A stretch of DNA of 64,000 bases. It comes from Rhizophagus clarus. Taxonomy: Eukaryota; Glomeromycota; Glomeromycetes; Glomerales; Glomeraceae. Both the position numbers and the translations under genes were made by a program. Location of the stretch: contig BLAL01000250.1 in NCBI GenBank assembly GCA_015698045.1, positions 186,001-250,000 on the forward strand. The letters are read 5' to 3'. Shown here piece after piece: positions 1 through 12,872 of this stretch. The notes under the pieces were generated by a model that had not been told where the DNA came from, searched no databases, and saw nothing but the letters and a program-made list of their open reading frames with translations. Each line of letters begins with the position of its first letter. The stretch's first letter is position 1.

Positions 1-302
1 GCTTCCTAGCTTTCCAATGTTCATGACACCCTTCAGACTGATGGCAGGTACGCCCACAGACACCTCCAGTTCTGAGTAAATAGTTGCAGTAATATTCACC
101 TATCATGGTAGTAAGAAATAAATATTTTATTTTAAACAAAAGTTTTTGTAATATTAATACAAGCACTGGAGTTGCAACTCTGGGGTTTGAAAAAATTAGA
201 ATATATATATATAGTCGTATACTCTGAATAAATAATTATTTTTAAACAAAAGTTTTTTGTACTATTAATACAAACAACTGAATACATACCCATATAATCA
301 AA
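1..302. other. No gene seen
   Basis: AT-rich spacer upstream of the first polymerase pseudogene. A short direct repeat (TAAACAAAAGTTTTTTGTA-like, near 134 and 242) is the only structure noticed. I do not see the AGTAGGGCAA terminus that marks the other Polinton-like elements here, so the left end of this element is either outside the window or lost. Confidence 0.5.
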
Positions 303-3300
303 ATGATTCTGCCTTGTTCTCGTTGTGGTAAAGATGATTTTAAAAAGTCTCGTGATCGAACAAATCATCTAAATAGGAAGCATAAATGTAAACCCAGAAA
401 TATTCAAGAAGATCAAATAAATGAGCCAGTTTCTGTTACTAAATCAGATGTGGACCCATCTTCTAGTCAAAAAGAGACTACACAATTATCTATAGAGGAC
501 TTAGCTAATTGGCTAGCAAATTCTGAGATAAAAAATAACCCAAGCATTATTAGTAAAAAGATCCCAAAAACAGATGCAGAATGGTTTGATTTAATGGGTC
601 ACAAAGCTGAGATATCCCATCAATCTGAAGAGGATCCTAAAGCAGGATCTGGTCCAGCAACTCAAGCTCATAGAGATGTTGAGCAACAAGATATGATCTC
701 AAAAGAATCTGCACAAGAGGGTATTATCTTTAAAGAATGTCCAGTTGGAAGGGATCCAGAAAGACCGCATAGAAATCATTCTTTAATGAGCAAATGGGTG
801 GGCAAAACTCCCCATCCAGATGACAATCCAAACATATGCATTTATTCAACCAATAGCTAAGCCAGAAAAATATAAAAAATTACCATACATGCCTCAACTT
901 ATAGGATTAATTCGTCCAAAAATAAAGGAAGTTCTTCAAACAGAGCTTCATAAAAAAGATCAAATAAAATCAGCCATAGTAGCATTGTGCCAATATTCAA
1001 TTGCTAAAAGAAAGCCAGATGATACAAGCGAACCAATAAAAGTAGAGAAATATCATAGAGGAAATATGCGACCAATTCTTTTAGAAGGGGATATAAAGGA
1101 GCACATAACCAGAACTATTGGGGAAATAGATGTGCAAATTGAGGAAACATTAAAGAAAGGATCTGGTTATATTCTCAAACGAATTCTTGAAATATCTATT
1201 GAGACATATACACTTCGTAGAACCCTTGGAGAGTTTTACAATCCTACTTCCCCAAAGCTTGCTAACAAAAAGTGTACCATTAATCCAGATAATCAAGGTC
1301 TTATAGATCCGGAGACAAATAGACCATCTGAGAAATGTCTTCAAGGGGTATTAGGTGCATATTTTGCATATCAGGATGGACATACAGACCACTTAGGCCA
1401 TCGTATATTTAGGGCAAAGAATCTTAAACCATATCTAGAGCGGGTAAAGTTGGATGGTATCCCAATGCCCACACCAGTTTCCCCTCACATCTTTAATAAA
1501 ATCGAGGAGATGAATCCTGATATTTCTGTAAATGTCTGGAATTGGAAGGAGGAAACAGCTACCCCCAAACCTGTTATTTATAGTAAGAACTATAACAGAC
1601 CACATATTATCCATTTTATGTCCCTTACAGATATTACAAAATCTGAAAAAGGAAAATATGGGCAAAAGAATCACTTTCTTTGGATTAAGAATCCAGATGG
1701 GTTAGTATATAAGGATAATGCTCACAAAGTTAAAAAGCATCTATGCAACCGATGCTTCCAAAGTTTTCCTTCTAAAAAATCCCTAGACCATCATCAGGAA
1801 TGGTGTTTTGGACTGGATGAAGCCTCACAAAGAGTCACAATGCCTGTAAAAGATGTTAATGACTTTGAAGAGTTCAGAAACTATGGACATCAGATCAATT
1901 CCCCATGTGTCATTATAGCAGATTTTGAGTCATTAAAAAAGAAGTGTGACACACATTATGGTGGAAATATGCGAAAGTTAGCAGAGGAAGAAGCTAATAG
2001 TTTTAGCTATTCAGTCCACTGGATTGATACTGGAGAAACATGGGACCCATTCTTATATCGTGAAAAAAATGCTACAGAAGAATTCGTCTGAAGGATCGAT
2101 CAAGAATTGATAGAAATAAATAGGATCTTAGCTGTTAAGCATGAGCGTGTTATTACAGATGACTACCAAAGAAGATTCAAGGAAGCTAATCGGTATTGGA
2201 TCTGTGAAGACAAGTTCAGTATAAATACAGATATGATTAATATGTTAGAAAAAAAGATTGCAAATCTTACTGCCAAGCTTACAGAAATTGTTCAGGATCC
2301 TATATCATATAATAAGATGGCTTCACCTAGAGATATATCCAAGAGAATATTAGAAATGGAAGAATAACGTATTAGAAAAGGATCTCAAAAATCTCTATAC
2401 AGAGTTGCTAAAAGCTGTTAAGAATCCCAAAGACTATAAATCCTTAAAAACTGCTTTAAGTAAAGCCCAAGCTGAATTAGCTAAAGAAGAAACTAGGGAT
2501 AAAAAGGTCTGGAATCACTGTCATATCACAGGTGAGTTTTGAGAGGCATCTCACAATTCATGTAATCTTAAACTTCAGATTGAGCCATGAAAGACACCAA
2601 TCCCAGTTATCTTTCACAACTTCTGGGGATATGACTCTCACTTGGTTTGTGAATCTGTTAGACGCTCAGCTAATTCTCTTCAAATCTCAGTCATTGCTGA
2701 AACCTTTGAACGATACAAGTCAATAAAGGTAGGTCAGCTTAAGTATATTGATAGTATGCAGTTCATGAATAGTAGCTTGGCCAATCTTACAAAAAATTTG
2801 GGAGATGACCACCCAATTACAACCGAGTATTTCAAGAAGCAAGGCTATACAACCAAACAGATTTCCCTAGCATATCATAAGTAAGTCTTTCCTCATAAGT
2901 ATATTACTTCTCATGCCCGATTTAAGGAAACAGAACTACCTCCAATTCAAGAATTTCATAGTGTCTTTGGAGGTAAGATTTCTCAAGAGGATTATGAGCA
3001 TGCCCAGAAGGTATGAAAGGAATTCAGATGCAAAAACTTGGGAGAATATAATGATCTCTATCTCAAGATAGACGTACTTAGTCTAGCAGATGTCTGGACA
3101 ACATTTCGAAAGACATCCATGCATCATTATGGTCTTGATCCCAGCTATTATGTATCCGTGCCTTCTCTATCCTGGGATGCCATGCTTAAGATGACCAAGG
3201 TCAAGATCAAACTATTCACAGAAATGGCCTTGCATGACTTCATTGAAAAGGTCAAGCGGGATGGTATTGCTATGGCAGTATATAGACATTTTAAAGCAAA

Positions 3301-5099
3301 TAATTCTAGCATTGAAGAAGAATTCGACCCATCCCAACCCACAACATGGATCTCATATGTCAATGCAAATAATCTTTATGGATGGGCAATGAGTCAGTTC
3401 CTCCCAGTTGGAAATTATAAGTGGGTTGCTAGTCGGGAATATCTAAAGAATAATCCCAAAATGCAAAAGAAATATCTTGAAATGATTCTTAAGACTAGGG
3501 CAGATGCACAGCGCAGTGTTTGGAAATGACCTTGTCATTTGACCATTCAAATGATTTAGCTAATCATTTGTCATTATTCATAATCCTTTGTTATTTGGTC
3601 ATTTCAGTCATTTGATTTTGATTGGTTAATATTCTTATCATGTGATTCAATCAAAAAGAAAAAAAAATAAAGTAAAACATAATGCAAACCAGAACTATAG
3701 TACCAGCCAACATTACATTCACATGACTCAGGTCATTTGTCATTTGAACAATGAAATGACACGTCATTTGTCATTTGTCATTTGAATCATTTGTCATTTC
3801 AAGTCATTTGCTAAACACTGGCACAATGTGGATTCTTCCTAATGATTAATTCTCATTTTCCCTTAAAAACTCACAACTATTTGAGGGACTTACCACCAGC
3901 TATTAAAAATGTTGCAATAAAAAAGGATATGCTATACCCATACAATACCAAGCTTGTGAATGATATGGATGGTGGGCAATTCTATGCAACAGAAAAACTA
4001 GTCCCTCATCTTAGCCCACGAAAAAATTGTCATTCATTATCAAGAGCTCCAGTATTATATAAAGTTAGGCATGGTTGTAGATGAGGTCACAGAAATCTTG
4101 TCATTCGACCAGATGAATTGGTTGGCCCCGTATATTGCTAAAAATACAAAGTTGCGCCAGAAAGCCAAAAATGCTTTCAAAAAAGACTTCTTCAAGTTCA
4201 TGAATAATTCAGTATATAGCAAGACTATGGAAAATGTCTGAAAGTACCAGGATGTTAAGATCATGGCCTGTAATAATGAGTCAGATGAGAAAAAGTTTCT
4301 CAAGAAAATACGTAGTCCAGATTTCAAGTATGGCAAACCACTTGGAGATACACTAGTAGGCGCACATATGGGAAAGGCAAGTGTAGTTCTCAACAAGCCT
4401 ATCATAGTTGGAGCATCCATTTTGGGACTCAGCAAGCTCCTAATGTACCGCTTCTGGTATAACTATGTAAAGGAAAAATATGGGGATAAGGCTAGACTTG
4501 GATATATGGATACTGATTCCTTTATATTTATGGTTAAGACTGAAGATATCTATAAAGATATGGCAGAGCGACCAGACATCTTTGATCTTAATAATTCAAA
4601 AACTATTGGGCTTTTCAAAGATGAGACTCCAGGAAATGTGATTACTGAATCATTTCACATTCAGGCAAAATCATACCACTACGTCTTGGCTGATAAATCC
4701 ACAAAGTTGAAGCATAAAGGGGTCAGTAAGAAGGATATGAATGAAATGGCAGAGAACACATATCCCGAAAGTAAATTCCCATTAACTCAAGTATATCGGG
4801 ATTGTCTATTCCAGAAAAAGGTATTCTATGCCAAGAATATAGGATTCTGATCAAAAGATCATGTTATATCTTTGGTCAAGTCTGAGATGAAGTCTCTCTG
4901 TCCCATAGATACTAAGCACTGGATATTATCAGATGGGATAATTACTTTACCATATGGGCATTGGTGCATTATGATTTATAAGAATATGGTAAAAGCTGGT
5001 ATTCCTCATGAACAGGCAGAAAAAAGAGCTATGAGGGCCAAGCTCCCAGAAAAATATCAAAATGAATGTGTGTCTCACATATCTAGCCTTCAGCCATAA
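303..5099 (+). pseudogene. Protein-primed B-family DNA polymerase, Polinton-like, copy 1 (decayed)
   Basis: Remnant of a Polinton/Maverick-type replicative polymerase. An N-terminal C2H2-like finger (CSRCG...HLNRKH) is followed by a conserved region, a second finger (CNRCF...HHQEWC), exonuclease motif I (IIADFE near 1920), a His/Cys insertion resembling an HNH/endonuclease-VII finger (NHCHITGEF near 2517), the exonuclease YDSHL block, palm motif A (NANNLYG near 3362), motif B (NNSVYSKTMEN) and motif C (YMDTDS near 4507). It is broken by frameshifts near 830, 2361 and 4027, by TGA at 2089, 2540, 2588, 3014, 4239 and 4848, by TAA at 2882, and by a MITE at 3514-3820. Copy 2 (25769-30459) has Trp at the positions of the TGAs at 2588 and 3014. 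Motif A has Asn where copy 2 has the catalytic Asp. Clearly a pseudogene; family assignment is secure. Confidence 0.93.
3514..3820. mobile_element. 307-bp hAT-type MITE inside PolB copy 1
   Basis: The insertion interrupts the polymerase reading frame exactly where copy 2 is continuous. Its ends are inverted repeats (CAGTGTTTGGAAATGAC at the left; GTCATTTGCTAAACACTG at the right), and the body is rich in TCATTTG repeats in both orientations. Flanking 8-mers GCACAGCG (3506-3513) and GCACAATG (3821-3828) match at 6 of 8 positions, as expected of an aged 8-bp hAT target duplication. It has no coding capacity. The mobilising transposase is unknown; the hAT gene at 60 kb is a candidate only by superfamily. 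Confidence 0.88.
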
Positions 5100-6917
5100 G
5101 CTAGATTACCCAGTAAGAAAATTACATACTGAAAATATACTGAAAATAATCTGAATTTTAAGAATATTTAACTATAAAATTATGTATGTTATAAGTATAA
5201 ATTAAATATAATTTTAGAATATTTTATGTAAGATATTTATATCCATAAATAATGCTAAAATTATATTTGAAAATACTGCATTTAATATGTAAAAAGTTCA
5301 TAAAATATCCTTAAATTTTGCCTCTTTAAGTATATTTTAAGTGTAAAATTATGTCATTAATTTCTACTTAATTTCAGGATAAATTTTATTTTGTATTATT
5401 ATATATATTCATCATTATTTAAGAATATTTAAAGCCCATTTTCAGTATATTATAAAATTGTAATTTGCATATATTTCAATAATATTTCAATTAGAAATAA
5501 CATATATTTTCAGTAGTTTTAAAGGTCATTTTAGTTCAAATATAATAATATTTTATGTATCTTTTAATTAGAAATAGCATACATTTTTACTTACATTAAA
5601 GGTTATTTCAATTACATTTTTACATTTGATAAAATATTGATTTAACAATATTTTTAGTATATAAATACAATATTGATATGGTTTGATTTTATTTCAATAA
5701 TAATTCGTGTACATTTTAAAGGCTACGCTAATAACTAATGAATACAAATAATTTCTATGTATAGTAAAATGATTAATTTCATATTTCTGAAACTATATAA
5801 TATAAAACGAAAATAAATCAGAAATAAAATAAATAAAGAAAAGATACAGTTGAAAAAACTTATTTTTCATACCTATTACACAATAACTCGAGACCCATTT
5901 AATTTAATGTACACAGGTGGTCTTAATAAATTGGACTCGTCCATTCCAACAGAAAAATCTGATATATCGAGAAATCTGACATATCAAGAACAAGTACTAT
6001 AATAATCCGTTCCAGACTCGACTCTGATATATCAAAGCTTCTGGTTTATCGAAGATCCAATTTATCAAGACTACCTGTGTACATGTTAAAGAGGGGAAAA
6101 AGGTATATTAGTAATTTAGTTATTTGATTTTAAATCCAATATAATAAAGTTTGATGCATACCTGTTTAATAAACAATAATTTTTAAGTAAAAAAATACTT
6201 ACACACGTCTACAGTTAACACCTCGACATGGCTACATTAAAATAGAAAAAATAAAAGAATCAGTTAATATTAATTTCAACAATAACTAACTATTGGATTT
6301 GAGAATATATTATAATTTTATGTTGTAATACATATTAATAAGCCTCAACCATATCCTTAAGAAAATAAATAACCCACCTTCCTGACGTAATTAATTAAAC
6401 TTTCACAATCGGCTCAGTCAATTAAATAATGATAATTTTCTTCTTCCCAGGCTTTGGCTAGTTTTTCCGCTATAATTGATATTGTAGTAGAAAATTTATG
6501 TATTCATACTGTCTTTCTCTGTGATAAAGTCAACTTCTCCTCTAGTAGGGTTAATTAAGACTTTCCCATTCCAGAAATTCAGGTTTTGTATCATGTATCC
6601 TTTGCTTCTGGTAAAATATTTTTTTCGTCAGTCAGTTTATGAATAACATAATAACATAGATAACATAGACTTGTTACCATTATTTATTAGGAAGGAGAAA
6701 TTAAAATAAAAAAAAACAAAGTAAAAAAATCTATAGCTTATAATAGCTATTTCATCATCGCTTATCCGTGTTTAGCTATTTTTAGATACAAATAAAGTTA
6801 ATGGATTAATCTTATTCGTGTTTAGCTATTTTTAGAAATTAAGCAATATACAACAAATATTCTTAATTATTCAGACCATAATAAAGTTTTATTATAAGTG
6901 CGAACTGCTGCAAAAAA
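5100..6917. other. AT-rich spacer without genes
   Basis: Long AT-rich stretch with only short chance ORFs. It contains the small TA-flanked MITE at 5912-6079. Near its right end is a 59-bp-spaced direct repeat of CGTGTTTAGCTATTTTTAG (6769-6836), whose core recurs near 58850. This repeat may be a subterminal motif of the Tnp2 element that follows, but I could not identify CACTA termini on either side of that gene. Confidence 0.5.
5912..6079. mobile_element. 168-bp mariner-like MITE
   Basis: Terminal inverted repeats CACAGGTGGTCTTAATAAAT and, inverted, CACAGGTAGTCTTGATAAAT bound a 168-bp segment flanked by TA on both sides (5910-5911 and 6080-6081). The interior has repeated TGATATATC/GACATATC motifs and no ORF. 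A TA duplication with CACAGG-type ends is what Tc1/mariner-mobilised miniature elements show. Confidence 0.8.
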
Positions 6918-9900
6918 TCAATGTCCAATATTTTCCCAATTAGAGTCATCAAATGCATTTTCTTTATCAATTATATAATATCTATTATCTATTTTAGCAA
7001 AACCTATACAATGATCTAAACATCTTACATCGATAAATTCTTTTGATCTGAATTGAGTAAAATGTTTACATCCATATTCATCTTCTACAATTTTTGATGT
7101 TAATTGTACATAGGCTAACATGTAAACCTGATGGTTGAATTCATGAACAAGATAATAATTTATGATTCCATATATATCTACAATAGCGAGTTGAGGAGGC
7201 GCGTTGGGTCTGTGGGCAAGTTTATCTATTGTGCGTCTTATCTAAAATATTTATAAATAAAATATAAAATCAAAATTAAATCAAAATAATAGCAATGATA
7301 GTAATCAAAGTTAAAAATTTTACCTGAGCATAGTAATTATTTCTTGCAATTGTATTATTTCTTTTTATACAACTACTACTAATATATTGTCCATCCGAAG
7401 TTCTTAATCTTCCATATCTTACACCATAATTATTAACCTCCTAAAAAAAAAAATTATTTTGTTATTGTATGAATTTAAAATATTAAATAAAAGCTTTATA
7501 TTACCATTTCTAAATCATTATTGTTTGTCCCTTCGTAAAATTTAATCAGATGTTTGTGTTCTTGGCTTGGCAAAGAATATTGTGTAGAAGGGGAATAAAA
7601 TTCTTCTTCATACCCTTCAGTACTAAAGACCCGTTCCTTACTCCATTGTTTTAGCGGTTTTTCTTTGAAAATAGCTTTTGAGATAGAAAAAAATGGTAAC
7701 ATATAAAATTGCTGTAATAAAGTAAGCATATTTGCAAGGTTGCTATATGGCTTGATCTTTGATTTAATGAGTGGTTGTAATATACCACACACTCTCTCCA
7801 TAGGAAACTGCCAATGGGTCCAACTAGGGCCACAATATTTAATAGAATCTGCTACATGTAACAGGTAATGAAAACTTATCTTACATGCTGCTAAACGTTG
7901 GCCATTGTTCTGATAATACTCTCTAAAATAATTAATCATTATTATAATTATTACATAATTATAAATTATAAAACAGAAATCATTACCTTTCATAATAATC
8001 TGAAAATTTTTTAAGCAAAAGTTGTACATCATCAATTTGTTCTTCGGATATTTCAGGTTCTAAACAAAGCTTTACAGCCTTCACAAAGTATGCCCATCCT
8101 TGAAGATGTCTATTATGTAACGAAAAGTAAATTTTTTGTTTAGTTAAAAATTTAAAATGTATTAATTCAACTTTTACTTTTTATTAAAATACCTTTTATC
8201 CAGATATGCCTTTAGTAATGGTAATGAAAATAAAATTATCCAATTTCTCCATTCTACCGCTTTGTAACCATTATGATATTTAAATATGTCACGTGGAGGG
8301 CGACCAATTTCAATAGGCATATCTTTTTTTACTTTTTCCATTTGTATGCCAATACTTTCCCACTGTGATTTTGATAACTCATAATCATTAGACAATAATA
8401 GATTGTTATTAAAAAATTTTCCACTCCAATGTGCATACATTGATGATGCCACATTCTCGAAGAATAAATGCATTATGTCTGTTGGGAAAGACCACGGAAA
8501 TAATAATGTTTTTAATTTCAACAATTCACTGGACCCCTTAATTCCTATATAGTAAAGTAATTAATACAGATTTGTAAGTGTACTTTTTTCTCAAGAAAAT
8601 CATACCTGTTTCTCTGATCATTTCATCTTTTCGATCTTTATTCATTTCTTCTGCAATTAATTTTCCCATATTGATCGTATCATCATGATTTCTTATATTA
8701 CAAAAAGCAGATGATGGATAGTATATGTGTTTATTTGATGTGTGACAAGTCCCTTTTATCATACAAAAACGACAAGCTTTATACGAATTGTGTCCAGAGA
8801 GGTTTAAGCTTTTGCTTAACGCTGGAACATCACCCGTCCATGTTAATAAATGTGCGCGTAAAATAAAAGGTTCATTTGTTCGTCCGTCTATACACTGAAT
8901 TCCTTCTATAATATTTAACAAAATAAAATTTCAATTATAGAAAAAATACATTTTATTAGATATTAAAATTAGCTTTACCTTCAAGTTCTTGTAATTCTTT
9001 TATAAGAGGACATAAAAAGGAATTAAAATGCTTTGGCGAACGGGGACCTGGTATTATCATTGTCACCAGTAGATTTTCTTTTTTTACACGAATAGAAGGA
9101 TGAAGGTTATTATTTATTAATAAGATTACCCAGCAATCATCAGTCCGTTGTTCAAAGATCTGATATCCATCACATGTCCCAGATAGTGCGATATCCCGAT
9201 CATCTTTAAAAAAATCCCTTTGTAGTAAATCCTTATATAACCTATTGAAAGAAACATATTTTTAATGGCCTTTTTTTTTAAAAAAAAAAATTTACTTTAT
9301 AGTAATTAAATTATACTCACAATCCGTCAAAGATATCAGCATATATTTCTTCCTCTCCTTTGTTTTGGAAATAAGTACTTCTATATTGTAATTCTTCGGC
9401 TCTTTCTTTATTCTTGTATTGAATTATTAGGCGTTGTTTTACCGAAAAAAAAAATGTTGTATTTACAGGTTTGCCATTATCATCAAATCTGTTTTCAGCA
9501 CAAATAGGGCAACTGGCTAAATTTTCATATGATGATGTAAATGCAATACAACTGTTTTTGCAAGTATCGTATCTATGAGGTTCAAAAGGAATTATGCTAT
9601 TGATTTTTTTTTTCAACTTATAGATTGTTAAATTAGAATTAACATTATCAAGTATTTTGTTGAATGCGATGTCAGATATTGAATGGAGTACTTTTGTATG
9701 TAAAAGACGTAAACCTTGAATCAATTCATCTAAAATAAATAAATATTATTATTTATCAAAACTAAAATCAATAAACATAGAATTAACTGTACCATCGTTT
9801 ATGTTTGTCATTTCAGATTCCTCAAATTCTTTATCATCATCTGTTAATTCATCATTCTCTTCAGAAATATATGCACTTGTTTTTGAACAATCACTTTCAG

Positions 9901-10475
9901 TTTCTATGTCTCCTTTATCATCATCTTCATCACAATCTTTATTATCAAGACTTTGCCTATCACTATTCTTATCGTAATCTTCGTTATTAGGAATTGGATT
10001 ACCATTATAATAATCTTCGTTGTCAAGAAATGGCTCATCGCTATCGTAATCGTCATAATCTTCTGATCTGCAATTAACATGACTTTGATGATTATTAAAG
10101 TATTATTATAACAATAATGTTTTAATAAAGTAAAATTTACTTTTTGTTATAAACAATTAAATAATTACCTTTTAGGTATGTCTTTTAAAATTAAAGGAAC
10201 ATGATCGTTATTTGAAACATTGCTTTCTGAACTTGTATCTGATTTATCCGATTCATCGTCTTCGAACTTTCTTTTTTCAGCTGCGTTACAACTTGAAATT
10301 GATTCACTATCGCTTTTTGTTTCTGATCCGCCTTCTGCTTCATATCCATTGATTTTTTCAATATTTGCTTTTTCTCTTTTTTGATGTTTTTTAAAAGTTT
10401 TTTAGTAGACAACCACTTTCCGTTACCATCTTTAGAATTTATTTTACAAATACGACAAGAACAAAAAAATGGCAT
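6918..10475 (-). CDS. Tnp2-type (EnSpm/CACTA-related) transposase, multi-exon
   Basis: Minus-strand gene of about ten exons joined by short GT-AG introns, e.g. 10164-10168 is a donor and the next exon starts near 10067. In order: a Cys-rich start (FFCSCRICK), an acidic low-complexity region, a C-x2-C zinc region (CKNSC...CPIC near 9500), the ITGTCDGYQ-like segment near 9170, a block with GDVPAL and CRFC (near 8800), the hallmark PTDIMHLFFENV (near 8470; the Tnp2 catalytic region), the HYLLH...FPMERVCG block (near 7800, DUF4218-like) and a C-terminal domain ending at 6918. Such proteins cut and paste CACTA-like transposons. Most exons are open; one probable 1-nt slip lies in an A-run near 10380. 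A divergent plus-strand gene at 11532 mirrors the two-gene layout of the CACTA element at 43585-50717. Exon borders are by eye. Confidence 0.85.
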
Positions 10476-10670
10476 ATTAAAATGTGATAGAATTTATAAG
10501 TAACAAGAGCTATTTTTATAAACAATCACATATTGTATTACATGATTGTATTACAATTTACGAGAGGTCGTGTTACAAGTAACTCTTCACAACATACAGA
10601 TATAGAGATTGTGTATCGTAAATCATCTTTCTAGAGATAATATAATAATGACAATGATATTCGACGGTTC

Positions 10671-10925
10671 CATAATAATTATTCAAAGCCATACTGATTG
10701 TATTATGAGCAACGGTTCATATAAAGCCATAATAATTATTCAAAGCCATACTGATTGTATTATGAGCAACGGTTCATACAAAGCCATACTAATTGTCAAA
10801 GAGATTGTGTTATGAGCAACGGTTCATACAAAGCCATACTAATTGTCAAAGAGATTGTGTTATGAGCAACGGTTCATACAAAGCCATACTAATTGTCAAA
10901 GAGATTGTGTTATGAGCAACGGTCG
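10671..10925. repeat. Tandem repeat between divergent transposon genes
   Basis: About five copies of a ~50-bp unit containing AAAGCCATACTRATTGT and TTATGAGCAACGGTTCAT; the last three are nearly identical. It lies between the minus-strand Tnp2 gene and the plus-strand gene at 11532. CACTA elements carry repeated transposase-binding motifs in such positions, so a regulatory or transposase-binding role is plausible but inferred. Confidence 0.85.
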
Positions 10926-11060
10926 TATTGATGACCGATAAATTGAATCATTTTATTTTATGTATTGTTATCAATGAAATTGATTTAACCGTGTTAATAC
11001 TGACAAGAATGTAGTCATTAATAATTTCATAATTGTAATTTTCATAATAATTTTTTTCTT

Positions 11061-11402
11061 ATGACACCAACACTTGGGTCATCCCACAGTGAAATGCAAA
11101 AGTTATCTAACAAAATATTTAAAGGTATAAACGCCCTCTCACCAATTGTTCGCAAGGCTTTCCTTCAGTCAGAACCCAAGAATAAAGTTATATCGGTTAT
11201 TAGACCTGTGGCATCAAAGCCCGAGGTCACCGAAGGAGACCAGTATCAAGCATGGGTTCAGTTCCATTTGTTAATGAGTTACGCCAAGAACAGCTACTAT
11301 CTCACTTACATACCATAAATCTCCCGTTAAAGAAGTTTTTGGAGAGGCACTTTATCAGACCATCAGGGCAGAAAATGAGTCGAATACTATAAATGGTATT
11401 TC
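11061..11402 (+). pseudogene. Gene fragment of unknown origin
   Basis: An 85-codon ORF (starts MTPTLGSSHSEMQKL) with more balanced base use than its surroundings. Its natural continuation is in another frame (VPFVNELRQEQLL...), which stays open to about 11402, so a frameshift near 11265 is likely. I do not recognise the domain. Its position between two transposon genes, and its different composition, make a captured host-gene fragment possible. It could also be an exon of the neighbouring gene. Confidence 0.4.
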
Positions 11403-11531
11403 GCGATCAATAAAAAATAAAAAATAAATTGATTGACAAACAACGCGTCAGTCGCGTCACGTTTAAGTATAAAGTATAAATACACGCTATCTCATCATTT
11501 CTTTACGCACTTTTTTTAATTTTTAAAAAAA

Positions 11532-12442
11532 ATGGAACAAATACCTTCTGAAATCAATACCGAGGTATAAGAGCAAAAATATAAAAATATTTTTAATAAT
11601 CTATAATCGAAAATTCTTACTTTGTTACTTTGGTATTTTAATATTATAGCTCAGGCTCATATATAAACCTACGAGTAAATATAACTTACAAGACACAATA
11701 GGCTTGAAATACGAAAAACAACGCTGGCTTGCTTATTTGGTAACTATTTATTAATTTTTAATAAGAAGAATAAAAATTGTTTTTTTAATAGTTAATTTTT
11801 GTAATAGGAGATAATGCGAGAATGTCTTTATGAAAAGAACGTAGATTTTAACGTTAATTATAGGAGTCAAAAGCATGTGATAACTGCACAAATTGTTCGT
11901 TCTGTAAATATTAAATTTTAATTCTCATCATTTCTTTTTTTTTTTTTAAAAGTATACTAAAAATTATTATATTATAGTTTAAAAAAAGGGCTCCTGACTT
12001 CCCTGTAACCGCAGGTGACTGGGCTGTAAAGGAAATGCTTGTTAGCACAATTCAAAATAAGCGTAAGTTATAATAACTTTATTTATAACTAGTGGGTTTA
12101 TAGTAGAGATTAATTATTTCATTTTATTTTATAATAGGTTATTATCTAAAAAAAAAGAAAAATGAATTAGAAAATAATTTAAGAGTTCCACCACGAAATT
12201 CTCCAGCATTACAGGACCGTTCTCCACCACCCCCTCAAGCACAACAAGATCCTCCTTCTCCAGTTGAGCCTCCTTCTCCAGTTGAGCCTCCTCCTCCAGT
12301 TGAGCCTCCAGAACCACGTACTGATGAAGAACAAGTTCCAATTAATCCTCCAAAAAGGGTCCGGAAACAACGTGAAAATGACAAAGAGAATCAGAATAAT
12401 GTTCCTAAAAAAAGAGGAAGAAAAGCAAAATCAAATAAATAA
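11532..12442 (+). CDS. Five-exon gene, product unknown (202 aa), possible CACTA second protein
   Basis: Splicing 11532-11564, 11650-11739, 11808-11903, 11978-12062 and 12138-12442 with GT-AG introns gives one uninterrupted frame of 202 codons beginning MEQIPSEINTE and ending in a basic tail (KKRGRKAKSNK). The middle is hydrophilic. The last exon has a Pro-Ser-Val-Glu-Pro tandem repeat (repeated PPSPVEP) and a likely nuclear localisation signal. A TATA-like sequence and T-rich tract precede the ATG. It diverges from the Tnp2 transposase gene, as the second gene of CACTA elements often does, so a DNA-binding accessory role is an inference from layout only. No domain was recognised. The continuous frame through five exons supports a real gene. 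Confidence 0.7.
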
Positions 12443-12872
12443 ACTTAATCTCGGAGATGTCAATTTCTTCGTTCTTGTAGTATAAAACGAATTATACATA
12501 GTTTTGACTTAATTAGTTCAATAAAGTTATGTATTAGAGATATAAACTATTGATTAATTCATCTTAAGGTTGAATGAAAACTATTGTTCGTGTTACTTAA
12601 TTATTTTAATGATTTTCATTTCATTCGAATTACAGTAATAAAAAATTACTTCCGTATAAATAAATTGAATTGTGCAACGCGTAAATTTGTCCACGCCTCA
12701 TTTATGCTTGGATTGGATGTTCAATCACTAAATAAAGTAATATCATATAAAATAATCTACACACTATAAATTACTTTGATAAGAAATTTTACACATTTAA
12801 TCTTTGTTCTAAAAAATCGCTTTAAATCTTATAAATACTTTTCCCTTCAATTATGATAACTTACAGTTGAAA
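12443..12872. other. Spacer without genes
   Basis: AT-rich, no ORF with coding character. It separates the five-exon gene from the small coiled-coil gene. Confidence 0.5.
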
